Below, piece by piece: positions 1-10,896 of a stretch of DNA of 64,000 nucleotides. The translations under genes and the position numbers were made by a program. Origin of the DNA: Ephemerocybe angulata (lineage: Eukaryota > Basidiomycota > Agaricomycetes > Agaricales > Psathyrellaceae). The notes under the pieces are model-generated. The model was not told the origin of the DNA. It saw only the letters and a list, made by a program, of their open reading frames with translations, and searched no databases. Each line of letters begins with the position of its first letter. The stretch's first letter is position 1. The DNA lies in contig JAACJK010000110.1 of assembly GCA_013368325.1 (NCBI GenBank), positions 744,001-808,000 on the forward strand, read 5' to 3'.

Positions 1-1185
1 GACTTTGTGATCGGGTGAGTCCGTCTGCCCGCAGCCCCAATACCACTGAATCGCTCTAATTTCATGGCAGGAAGGTTAATACTACGCTGAGCGTATATAA
101 TAAACGGCCACGGATGGTGCTTAGTGGGGGCTCCAAGTGCAAATCGGCGACGGGTGGGGATTTGGATATAAGGGCGTCGACTGTTATCGACTTTATATGC
201 GATGCGGGGGTGTTTGGGCCGGGCCAGCCAAGGCTTGTTGCTGCATTTCCACCTGGGAACGACAAGATTGCTTGTGGCTATTATATTGAATGGAGAACTC
301 ACGTATGTCCAACCAATCTCGAACACCGTCTGAAGACTGATCTTTGGTGCAGTACGCTTGTCCGATTTCAGAGGGAGGCTTCATCTGGTCCCTCTTCGTC
401 TTTATCTCAGTAACGTACGCTACACCTCCCTCTCACACCAACTTCCAACTAACAGTTACATCGTATCTCTCCCCAGCGTCCTCACCCTCCTCACAGCGTA
501 CACCGTCCTCGGAACGCTCTACAACCGCTACGTCCTCCAACTCCGCGGTATCGACCAAATCCCCCAATTCTCCATCGAAAGCATGCGATACCACTCCAGC
601 GAAGCAATCGACTGGCTTAAGGACATCGCCGCCGGCCTCGACATCCCCGGGAGCACCAGGCCCGGTCCAGGTGCCTACGCGCGAGCCCCTTCCAGCAACG
701 CCAGAGCCGCACCGAATCCCTACAGCCACCAAGCCCAGTCAGGAAGTGGGATTGGGATACCCGTGCACGATGAGGAAGCGAGCATGGGCTTCGCGCGCCC
801 GCAGGCTGGGCGCAAGCCAGAGACGAATCCTGTCTCGCACCAGAGCCAGGTTATCGCTGAAACGCAGGCAGCGCAGCAGCAGCAGCAACAGCAGCAACAG
901 CAGCAGAGGACTGGAGAGTCTCTGTCGTTTGGCGCCTCCAACAACTCCACCTTGGCACCGCTACCACCACCGCCGCAGCTTATGACGAGACCCGCGCCCA
1001 CGAAGCTGGAAGTGCGTGAGGCAACACCGGCGGAGCGGGAGTTTATGTTGGGAGAAGATGAGGAGGACGAGGAGGATGAAGATGAGGAGGAAGAGGAAGA
1101 TGATGATTCGGAGGAAGATACACCGCGAGAGGAATCTCCCCCGCAAGGACCCAACGCCAACCCCACCCCACCCAGTAAACCGTAG
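1..1185 (+). CDS. Mrl1/Atg27-like type I membrane protein with MRH domain, 5' partial
   Basis: The window opens inside this gene. Exons read as about 1-14, 71-302, 353-414 and 477-1185, joined by GT-AG introns of 48-62 bp that keep one frame. The lumenal part has the mannose-6-phosphate-receptor homology pattern: STVIDFICDAGVFG, then CGYYIEWRTHYACP. One membrane segment follows (FIWSLFVFISVTVLTLLTAYTVLG) and a cytoplasmic start typical of the family, LYNRYVLQLRGIDQIPQF. The tail is long, with a glutamine run (CAG/CAA repeats near 880-905) and a very acidic stretch near residue 230 of the last exon. Family members sort cargo between Golgi, endosome and vacuole, or act in autophagy (Atg27). The juxtamembrane motif fits Mrl1 better than Atg27, but I cannot settle it without the missing N-terminus. 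Confidence 0.75.
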
Positions 1186-1411
1186 TAGAACCGCTACCCT
1201 AGCTTTGCCTGTATACCCAATATGATCATCCCTGCCCCTATTCATAGTATTCTTGTTTGTACATGCTATGCAGCAGCCTCACTCGCACGGTCAGGTGGCA
1301 GTGTCCAGTGGTGTCACAGCACCTGCTCATTTCTCTCTCTCCTCAACGAACATCCATCCATCCAACCTCGCCTCCCGACAGGCAACCTCGACAACTTCGA
1401 CACCAGCAACA

Positions 1412-2932
1412 ATGGATGACGGTACGTTCCAGCATCAGCGACGCCGACGACGAGCAGTTCCCCACCTTTTTTCGGGCGTCGACCGGCACCCAGCATGCTT
1501 GCGTGCATCGTCACCGCACGCTAGCGGCTAAGCAAAGGCGACCACACCCTTCCAATTCCGAGCTCGACCACTTGGTTCAGCCTTTCAACTTATACCTACT
1601 TCTGGGAAACACGACTTGCGCCTCATCGACAGTCGCTTTTCTCTTTCATGCACCGTGCGCGTTGCCCTTGCATGCATTTTTCCGGTTCGCGCAGCTTGCA
1701 AACATACTACACTACGTGGCCCGGCACACACAAGTTCCCTACCCATACTCTTCGCCTTCGCCCTTCCAACATTCAGCGCTTCATTCAGCTACTGCTACAA
1801 AACCCTTCTTTTCCTCGCGCCCAGCACCCATGAAAAATGATGACGACCCTGACGCCTCCACCTTTATCCAGCATGGCAATCGCAAGACATGGCCCCGAGC
1901 AACGGCGGCATCGGCATCCCCTCCCACGGCGATGCCCACGGGAACGGCAACAGCGGCGCCGCGGACGATGCACAGCAGTGGAATGGCGGCGGACGCTCGC
2001 CTATGAGGGTCGAGAGACAGGAGCCGCCGAGACGGTCGAGCAGGAGCAGGAGCCCTGGAAGGAGGGATGATGATAGGGACCGGGAGCGTGGGCCCCCGGG
2101 CGGAGGGTGCGTTCTTTTCTTCCTTCCTTCTCTCTTCGCTTTGTTATTTTTGGTCTTTTGTGTGTGTGGCTTTTGCGCGGTGCTTATGCGTTTTTTTGGT
2201 GCAGACGCGACAACCGTGAGCCGCGCGGCGACAACTCCAACTCCAACCCTGGAAACAACCTGCACGTCTCGGGACTGTCTACTAAAGTCGACACCCGCGA
2301 GCTGGAGGCGGCGTTCGCCAAGGTCGGCAGGGTGCGTAGTACATTCTACAACATTGTTCACTTGGAGTGGGGTCTAACGTACGTTATGTTTGCTTGTCGT
2401 GTAGGTCCAGAAGGCCTCTGTGATGTACGACCCGCACACGCGCGACTCCCGCGGCTTCGGGTTCGTGACCATGGAGACCGCAGAAGAGGCCGACGCGGCT
2501 ATCGTCGCGCTCAACTCTACAGAATTCATGGGCAAGGTCATGACCGTCGAGAAGGTGGCTTGAATTCTACCCCCACACTCCAAGTCCCACACTCACAACA
2601 AACACCCTTCTAGGCCCGCCGCGCCCGCGCCCGCACGCCGACCCCAGGGCGGTACTACGGCCCCCCAAGCGCTTCGAATGTCAGTACCCTTGCTCGCTAT
2701 GCCGCATCTTTAGCTGACACCTCCAGCCTCAGACGAGAGACCCTATGACCCGCGCCCGTACGACAGCCGGTACAGCAGGGACTATGATGACAGGCGGGAC
2801 CGCCGCCGGTATGATGACTATCCCCCGAGGAGATATGATGATCGGAGGGATGATTATAGGGAAAGGGAGAGGGGAGACCGTGGGGGGGATCGGTATAGGG
2901 AGGAGAGGCGGTATGATGATAGGCGGTATTAG
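1412..2932 (+). CDS. Transformer-2-like SR splicing factor (single RRM)
   Basis: Exons proposed: 1412-1421, 1872-2106, 2205-2331, 2405-2554, 2614-2679 and 2714-2932; a shorter form could start at ATG 1889. Order of domains: serine/arginine-rich N-terminus (SRSRSPGRRDDDRDRE), one RRM (NLHVSGLSTKVDTRELEAAF for RNP2 side, RGFGFVTME as RNP1), the Tra2-type linker ARRARARTPTPGRYYGPP, then an Arg/Asp/Tyr-rich tail. Tra2 proteins are nuclear and bind exonic enhancers to promote splicing. The first intron would be 450 bp, unusually long here. After the conserved linker the frame depends on which acceptor is used (2713 or 2726); see findings. The family assignment rests on the RRM plus the TPTPG linker and is strong. 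Confidence 0.85.
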
Positions 2933-3452
2933 GTGGGGTTGGTTGGTCGGCTGTTCATGACTCCCGGTGCCTAGCTTCCTTTGGAGGCATGGCTTGGAGC
3001 CTGCTCGGCTGTGCCACTGACGGCGGGTGAGACGTGTAAAATCCCTTATTATATCTTTTCTTTTTTTCTCTTTATGTTCTCTGTTTCTCGACCGTCGCTC
3101 GTCTATGGAAGTAGATTGCGAGGTGTTGTTAGTCGTTGTTAGTATGCTTGAAGCCTCTTTGCCTTGCGTGTTTGTGCTGCTTTTCCCTTTGTATATTGTT
3201 AATGCTATGTCGTGATGAGCTGAGAGATAATATATAGTGATGTTTTCTCCGCTCCTGCGCTTCCTACTTCCGTTTATTGTGCAGCTGGAATTCACCTTGG
3301 ATCGTGTTGTGTTGTTTGGTCGTGATCGGAACTAGGATGAGGGGAACGGGCGCTTATTCCCACAGTCCTGCTTGATTCCGTTCCTCCATGTACCCTTCCA
3401 CCTCACCACGACATACCACCCTTCATCCATCTTAAAGAGTTACCTGGAATCT
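2933..3452. other. Intergenic, Tra2 3' end to next gene
   Basis: This stretch holds the probable 3' UTR of the Tra2-like gene and the 5' region of the next gene. T-rich runs near 3050-3080 and an ATG at 3372, in frame with the next gene, are the only notable items. I see no other gene. Confidence 0.5.
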
Positions 3453-4835
3453 ATGTACCGCGTCTTCCTCGGCGCACCATCCCTATCGGCCTTGACCTCG
3501 ACCGACGACGAGGGTCAAAGCAGCAGCTTGGGATACCACTGGCAGACCGTCTCCTCCACAGACACCCCCGCCGCGCAGCATCAACAGGTGCCCAGCGCTA
3601 CTAGCTCGTTGGGTGCTAACGACTCTGGTCTATTTACTACCCCTTGGCTTCAGAGAAGTGCGTCCTATGGCAGGATAGGGCGCAGCCAGGCTGAGGCGGG
3701 AGGGAGACGCCCTGAGGAGTCGATGGTTTCGTTTGTGTATCCGCCGGCGACGCTTGAGGCTGCGAGCCGGAGGATTTCGATGGTCTATAGGAATGCGATT
3801 TTTGATAGAAATGAGGGAGGTGATGATGAGGATGGGGGTGGGGTAGGTGAGTTGGTTGCGTTTTTTGTTCGAGAGGGATGTGTTACTGGAACTTCGTTTG
3901 CTTTGTTCAATCTTAGATGCCGATGGGACAGCTATAACGTGGCCGCCAACTAATCCTGAGGAGGCGGATGAATCTGGGGCTGGAAGGACGGGGGTTGGGC
4001 CGTTAGGTGACCTCGCTTCGTTTTTGCTACGGGACAACAGTATTGAGGGTACGAGGAGTGGCCTCGTTCAGGACCTCGAGCCCGCCGGGGACACCACCAA
4101 CGCGCCGAATGAATCACACATCTCGGACTCTGGCATCCTCGAAACGCAAGAAACACAGTCGTTCAACTATTCAGACGCTTCGTCCTCCGCGATCGGGCGC
4201 TTCCCCACATTCCATTTTAACATCCACACCCTCACGCCCCTCGCCCTCGTCTCGCGTCCGGGGGAAGCCTCCCGAATGAGGGGGCGGAAGATGTGCTTTT
4301 TGTTGGCGGTGTTGGAGGTGGAGGGCCCGGATGTTATTACGATTAGGAAGGGGAGGGAGGCGGGGAAGCAGGTGGGGATTTTGAAGGGGATTTTGGGGGA
4401 TGAGGAGGGGAGGGTGTGTAAGTTTACGGGGTGGAGGGAGGTGGCGGAGGAGTGGGGTGGTGTTGGAGAGGGGGAGGGGTGGAAGAGGGGGGATGTGGTG
4501 CATTTGGAAAGTGCGTCCGCCCGTCTTTCTGTTTCTTCTCTTTAATTTGCACATGATACTATTTGAGTGGGGGTTTGACTGACGAGGTGCCTTTGGGGTT
4601 TTCTTATATAGATTTGACGGCGGAGTGCGAGCCCTCGATGTCCCCGACGTTGACTGCATCTCCGAATCTCAAGTCGAAGATGACGGTGTGTTATAGGACG
4701 ATGCCTCATGCGCATGAAGACGGAGCGTTTAGGCCTGATCTGAGGCTCGGTGAGAGCGATCCTTGTGTGCGCAAGGTCGCGTCGGTGGTGAGGTGGTTTG
4801 AGAGGATGGCTGGACTGCCTGGGGAGGGGCGGTGA
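3453..4835 (+). CDS. Hypothetical protein with putative OB-fold C-terminus
   Basis: Three exons: 3453 (or 3372)-3846, 3917-4510 and 4612-4835; both introns (70 and 101 bp) restore a single frame. The N-terminal two thirds is low complexity (Ser/Thr, Gly/Asp-rich). The C-terminal ~190 residues look folded: KMCFLLAVLEVEGPDVITI, then VGILKGILGDEEGRVCKFTG, GDVVHLENLTAE and KSKMTVCYRTMPH. This alternation of strands with a central D-E-x-G turn is what an OB-fold nucleic-acid binding domain looks like, and telomere or shieldin-type single-strand DNA binders are possible relatives. That is inference from pattern only; I do not recognise a named family. It is not related to its neighbours. Confidence 0.6.
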
Positions 4836-5550
4836 AGGCACTGTTGGCAGGCGTCTTGAGCGTGACGAGGGGGACGAGGGTTTGGACCAACGGTACGGAT
4901 GAGACTCGCGGGGTACTCAGTGCGACGCTGAAGACGGCTTATAGGATATATAACTTTCCACAATTTGGTCCCACATGAATTGTATGGGCCGGGAGCGCAC
5001 TTGTCATTGGGGTCAAGTTTCAGAACTTCCCCATACTAGGAAAAGACCTCTGTCCATGCATTGAAACTGTGAGTGGGAATGTGGGTCAGCATTCTCGGAT
5101 CATCACCTTACCACCTGGTAACTTTCAGGTATATTTTAGTCATCCTCATTCTAACTAGAGGCAGCAGGCTATGTATCCGGATCGAGAATGTGCTCAAATA
5201 TTCAACCAAACATTCATAGTTTTGGCCCAGACGTTTGTGGCTAGCGGAGGCTTTCAGCTATTGCAAAGGTGTGCAGCAATGTTTCCAACTAATCCATCGA
5301 TTCGTTAACATTTAGCCTTTACCCCTCGAGAGCACAAGGTCGTCGCCGTGGCTACTCACCAGCCAATGCCTGCTTTGAAATGCGCTGGCGCCGCCTTGTA
5401 TCCTGCAGGCATTGTATCACCTATTTGATATTCTCGAGGCCTTGTATTCGTGGAATACAAGGGCTTGGAAATCAAATGTTTCTTTTACGTTTGGGAACAT
5501 ATAAATCGATCGTAGTACCAAGTTTCTTCTCTTCACCCACCAACGCCAAG
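4836..5550. other. Intergenic with F-box gene promoter
   Basis: No gene is visible. A TATA-like TATAAAT lies at 5500-5506, about 45 bp before the F-box ATG at 5551. The remainder is unremarkable AT/GC-mixed sequence. Confidence 0.5.
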
Positions 5551-7219
5551 ATGCCTGTGCATTTGTTCGATTTGCAAATCCCTGCAGTCATACGCTCGAT
5601 ATGCGATCATCTGGATAGACGCAGCGCATTGGCGATGTCTTTGACGCGTCGCGCTTTCCTCGATCCTGGGCTCGACAGTGTTTGGTATAGTTTGGACTCG
5701 TTCGAACCTCTCCTTGCTTGTCTTCCGACCGACCTTTGGAGAATTGAAGAGAAAAAGATCCGCGATCGTAGCACTCTAACCTCGGTTTATGTGAGTGTAA
5801 TTGGATACGGACTTCATGGGCCATGTGTGCTGACGATAACCACAGTATTTGAACCGCGCCCTCGTCCCATCTGACGCCGACCGATACCTCAAGGGATACG
5901 CCCATCGCATACGCCACCTTAAAGCTGACATCTACAATGCTAAGAGAATCCCGTCTGTGGAACTTCTGCAAGCTCTGCAAGTGGTGACCTACTTCGAACC
6001 AGGCGCATTGGCACCCAATATCAGAACCTTTGACTGGATCCCAGGAAATAGAATCGAGCGCAAATTCAGTCTGGAATACTCAAACAACATCCAACCCTTC
6101 ATGCCCCTATTTGTTGGAGCGAAGGTCACAGAGCTTACCTTCAACATGAAGTCATGCCTGCCCCTTCAAGCTTTAACGCTCCTGTCAATGGCCAATGCTA
6201 AACGGCTGGATCTCCTCAAAAACCTGTACCTTGGATCGGACACTGCGAAGTTCGCCGACGACTATCTGAAGTGTTCAACTTGGAATCATCTCAAGCGCCT
6301 CCAAATAAAGACCTTGCTGCCGTCAACTATCCTTTACTTGGCAACCCTTCCCCAGCTCTCTATGCTCTCCATAAACTCTTTAAAGGCGAACGACTGGCAT
6401 ATAAGTGCCACCGAACGTCGAAGCCGCCGTCCCATCGAAGGATTCTCCTGCCTCAGGGAACTGGGGATCGCTGACGCCGACACAGTCAGCACCATAACCG
6501 GGTTCCTTCAGCACCTCCCTACACTTAACAAGCTTGAAGCACTGGATGGGATGGCGCTTGCCAGATGCTCAAGCGAAGAGGGACAAGACGTTATCGACAC
6601 CATTGCTGGACACCTTCTAAACCCGGACAATTTTCAGCGGCTGGGACTTTTCGACGGCGAGACGGGCCCAATCCCAGATTATGAACCTGGAGAAGACAAC
6701 GAGTACACGCCGCCTATCACGATTGCGCCCCTCTATGTCTTCAAGCGGCTCAACTACATAGCTATGGGCCTTTCCCAGTGGATATCGATTACTCCGGACG
6801 ACATTGCGCAGATGCGAACTGCATGGGCCGAAGTCGAGACCTTGGACATCGTCGAAAACCGCCTCGTCGACCCTGCTCCTCTTATCGATCATACTCACCT
6901 CCTCTATCTTCTTGATGGATGCCCCTCATTGGTGAAACTTGGATTGCGCTTTGACGCCACCCGTATTTCTGGCGAGGAAACCGGAGGTCCGTTCTACCAG
7001 CTGTACGAGCTGAACATCGGCGGTTCAACAATATCTTCTCCTATATCTGTATTGAAGTTTCTTGAGACCAACTTCCCACAGTTGGAGCGGCTTGACGCGA
7101 GCTCTTTTGGCGGCGATTTCGAACATGTGCACAATATGTACAGGGCCCGGTGGAAAGAGGTGAAGGACGCTGTTACCGAGTGGTGGGAGGTGCCAGAGGA
7201 CGCTGTTGCCGGTAATTGA
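5551..7219 (+). CDS. F-box/LRR-like protein 1
   Basis: Two exons, 5551-5790 and 5846-7219 (phase 0, 55 bp intron), about 537 residues. The first exon is F-box-like: LFDLQIPAVIRSICDHLDRR, then LAMSLTRRAFLDPGLDSVWY and LEPLLACLP-type text ending the box. The rest is made of degenerate leucine-rich stretches (LKRLQIKTLLPSTILYLATL, LRELGIADADTVSTITGFL, CPSLVKLGLRFDATRI). Such Agaricomycete proteins are taken to be substrate receptors of SCF ubiquitin ligases; the target is unknown. The gene at 7602-9238 is a paralogue with the intron at the same place (after the residues STLTSVY here, STLALY there), pointing the opposite way, so the pair is convergent. Confidence 0.85.
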
Positions 7220-7601
7220 AGGACACCAATATTTCAGAACCAAATGATGAGCCGCATTGCTTTTGTTATCATAGTCATTGAATCTCACAATGTACACAAC
7301 CGCCAAACCTGATAGTGAACCTCTACCACGTAACTTGTAGTGTGACTTCAAAGCCCTAACCTAGCCACTGAAAGTTCCTCTACCGCCCAAAGTGAACTCC
7401 AGGAACCGACCCACTCCCATGCCAAAATTCCTGTCCATGTCGCGGGCAGGCCCCCAGCGCAAATCTGGATAACTCATAATGCCATACACTTTCATGACCT
7501 TAACGACTTTCTCTATAAGTAATTAGCCAATGAATAACACGTATATTTGATTTGACACAATCTTCGCTGGGAACTCTTCTAAAGGGTACATGATAACATC
7601 G
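7220..7601. other. 3' intergenic between convergent F-box genes
   Basis: This holds the facing 3' ends of the two F-box paralogues. I see no further gene or repeat. Confidence 0.5.
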
Positions 7602-9238
7602 TCAAATCAAAGGATAGTTTCCTCCGACATGAGCCCAGCGCCGATCCCAGAGATTTGCCTGAAAGCCACAGGGATAGACAGCATTGACATCGACGAGCGC
7701 CGGAAAGTGGGCCCGAAGGAAAGCCGCGGTACGAGTCGCTGAGGATATTGGAGAGCCGTCTACTCGGAGAAAGCGAATCGGAATGGGGGTCCCCGTTGGA
7801 ATGGGAACATTCGATATCTGGGTAGCATCGAACCGCAGACCCAGATCCTCGAGAGAAGGACAGGCGCGAGCTAGGTCAAGGAGGTCCATATGGTCCAAAG
7901 TCGGAGTTTGACTCGTAGGGAAGGTCGGAAGGAGGTTGAGGTGGTAGATATTGGGCCACACACAGGGAATTCGCGCAAGTTCCTTCGGTGTCGTACGGAT
8001 GCCTTCTCGGAGACAAATGGAGATTTTTTCCAACTTGCTGAAGCCATACAAAGGTGTGATATCCGCTGGGTCGCAGAGCTCGAGGTCCAGAGGCTCATCA
8101 GCGTTGGCGGCCGCATCGCCGTATGTTCCTTCTTCATCATCTAACAGAGTTAACTTCTTGAGGGTAGCGGTGTTGAGCTTCGTCCCAAGGGTATTAATTG
8201 CATGCTGAGCCACTGAGCCTGTGGTAGACTTCAGCACGGTAGCTTTGAATGTACGTAGCTGATTGTTGGAGGGAAGGAGTTCGAGAATTTGTATCACGGT
8301 TTCGACATCTGCGACGTTTATATGCAGGCGTTGAAGAATTGAATCCCCTTCGCCACTAGTAAGAGCATTTTCAGGAATGACCGAGGTGAATGATAGGTTG
8401 CAAGCACGCAGATCGAGACTGGTGAGCCGGGGAAGGGAGAGAATATGCCTCATTGCCGAAGGTGATGTGTCGCATAGGGTGAGGTCCTCGAGGTAGTCCC
8501 AGGAATATCCAGAGATAAGGGCATCAGGAACCCTAACGCTTTGCGGAGAGGCACAGATAAGTTTCTTGATTTTCGAAAGGCGCCTGAAAGCACACTCGAG
8601 CGAGGCCATGTGCAGTGGCGAGGTACCAAAGAGTTCGAAAACCATCCAGGAGATGCTTGCCGCCAGAAAGAGTGACATGAATGGCGATATTTCTTCTACG
8701 TATCCTGGATCCAGACCCAGGCCGGTAAGATCAGTAGGTGACGGCCAGACGAAGTACTCCAGCCTTGGTGAGAGAGCGCCAATTTCACTGTCCGTGGCCA
8801 GCCACAGCGCCTGTAAGGATTTCGCGGTCAGGAACTTATATTGTCCGCGACCCGCTACCCTTGGGAAGAAGACTTTTATGCGGTACGCATAGCGGTCACG
8901 GTAGCGTCGCAAGTCGGATGGGGTCAGGATGTGGTCGTCGTTCAGATGCTACCAATTTTGGGGAACCGTCAGTGACAAAACTCGGAAAGGGAAGATGGCC
9001 ATACATATAACGCCAATGTCGAACTTTTAGATCCAGGGATTGGTCTGACTTCAACTTTCCAAAGGTCGTGTGGTAGGCAAGCAAGAAGTGGGGCGAAAGA
9101 GTAGATATTACGCCAAATGTTGTCGAGGCTGGGTTCCAGAAAGGTGCGGCATGTTAAGGCCATTGAAAAGGCACTCTTCTTGGTGGAGTAGCAGGATATG
9201 GCGGCTACAATTTCTGGTATTTGAAGGCACCTCTCCAT
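7602..9238 (-). CDS. F-box/LRR-like protein 2
   Basis: Exon 1 is 9005-9238 and exon 2 is 7602-8948 (minus strand, phase 0, 56 bp intron with donor GTATGG), about 526 residues; an in-frame upstream ATG at 9337 is possible. The F-box-like start reads ERCLQIPEIVAAISCYSTKK, then FSMALTCRTFLEPSLDNIW and FAPLLACLPHDLWKVE. The C-terminal half has LRR-like stretches, including CPSLEDLGLRFDATQIS, which matches the paralogue at 5551-7219 almost word for word. The role is inferred to be an SCF substrate adaptor. The shared intron position shows the two arose by duplication and inversion. Confidence 0.85.
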
Positions 9239-9482
9239 GGCGGGCAATGGGCGGGGTCGTCGTGGTTGTGGGACAAGCTTCGAGCCGGCGGATTCTGTGA
9301 TCGTCGATGTTAGGTCAGCAACGTAGGCTGAAGCCAAACAATGCCGGATTCCTTTCCTTGACCCGGCCCCCCATGTCTGCGTATTTCCAACTCTGCTGAG
9401 GCCTGAGCGCTAAGCGCTAAGCCTCACATTTCAGGCTCGAGAAGCACGAACAAGTCTCGACGAGCGCTCAGGTCCAGGATCA

Positions 9483-10048
9483 ATGTTGAATGGACCCGAG
9501 CATAAGCTCCGCCGCACCTTGATCCATTACTTCGATGTGCCCCTCATGAAGCTGGTGAGACTAGATTCTCTCTTGGAAACTGTATACTGGACCTATCGGT
9601 CCTGGAGGAAAGGGTATACGTTGCCAAATGACCTCCGGGACTGGGCTCAGATAATTGAGTTCAGGCCCAGGGAGGCAGGAATGTGCAATCCCTTCAAAGA
9701 CGATGTTCTCTGTCTCGCACTTGAGGCTCAGGGAATGCTTCGCGTAAGCATCCGACCTACCGTGATGTCCCGTTAAACTCACTGCGCTGTCTAGGTCGCC
9801 CAACATTCGTTGCCAGAGGTCGGTCAATTCTTCGACTGGATTTGGGCTTGTGACTAGTACGAAGAAACCCCGTCAGCGATAGTGGTGCTACAAAGGCTTC
9901 GGCAGCTCCGAGGATCCTTGAAGGAGGATCAGCTCAAGCAATCACCAGCCGGACAGTTCTGGACCAAAGGTATGTGTTCCTTTCTCTCACCGAATGAAAC
10001 CCTCTCATACCTTTATATTTTTCAGGGCGCATCGAGCCCTACCGTTAG
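9483..10048 (+). pseudogene. Kinase-like pseudogene K0, internally deleted
   Basis: The first part matches kinase-like genes K1 and K4 from the upstream sequence through MKLVRLDSLLETVYWTYRSW to the residues IIEFRPRE. It then jumps directly to GMCNPFKDDVLCLALEAQGM, which in K1 lies about 970 bp further on. The deletion removes the nucleotide-loop, hinge, HRD and DFD segments. The C-terminal exon is recognisable but has an in-frame TAG near 9855 (TGT GAC TAG TAC, where K4 reads CDYEETP). Homology with the sequence downstream of K4 continues for about 150 bp past the stop at 10046-10048. Clearly non-functional as a kinase. Confidence 0.85.
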
Positions 10049-10896
10049 GTCTCATATTACAAGGTATACCCCTTCATGGTTCTGGCATTGTGCCGAAATT
10101 CAGCAAGGTCAAGTATCATCCTGGCAGGGTCCAATTCCGCATCCGCCTCGGCGGCGATAGAAAACCATTTTCTAACCATTGGGACCGGTTACAGGTCTAA
10201 CTACTGAGTTGCACCAAACTACTAAGTATTAATCCAGTGTCGTGAAGTATCTGTCATTTCTTTGTCGGGTGGTCGAGTGCAATACCACGAAGTTCACGTA
10301 GGGGGAGGCAATTTCCACTTCTGGGGCGATGTGTGTGACCAAGCGGGGCGGATGGCGCCCAGCTTGAGCTCCTTGGGGAAACAGGGTACATACAACCCGT
10401 CTTTTGAATACAGCTTTTGCGCTAAATTCTTTGACCTTGTATTTTCCGTTCCCACCACAACTGCGGGCGGTCGGGAGGCCTGACAGAATTGGAAACGAAA
10501 ATTTTCGACCCGGGTTTCCGGTATGCACTGTATATGGCTGAGGACTCGAAAATGAGTGGGTTCAGGGGACAAAACGACAGAGCTCAAGCGCTTACATTCC
10601 ACAACTCCTTGAGATGCCTTCTTGGTGCCCATCTTAGCTCCTGCACTACTACTAAAGATTTGCATGGTGCGATATTGATCTTGGCATGACCTTAATCGTT
10701 TCCGTTTGAACTAAGTTTCAGCCTCTGTTGGCCCTTTTGCTTTGTCAACTCGGCGCTTCCCAGGCAATGATTGTCTGCGGCCGACACGTAGATCCTTTCC
10801 CAATCCCCACATTAATACTCCACTGCGTATTGACAGGTTTTCGAGACCTGCGGCCACATCGTTGAGGGGGAAGTGGTCGCACCACAGATAGATGTC
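10049..10896. other. Intergenic, K0 flank to DUF6533-like gene
   Basis: Positions 10049-10200 resemble the 3' flank of K4. The remainder contains open stretches on both strands but no pattern I recognise, and none resembles the other genes of the window. The promoter of the next gene should lie near its end. Confidence 0.4.

Noticed and set aside
720..1166. Antisense Ser/Cys-rich ORF opposite the Mrl1-like tail
   Set aside because: It is the complement of CAG and GAG/GAT repeats on the coding strand; no protein-like pattern.
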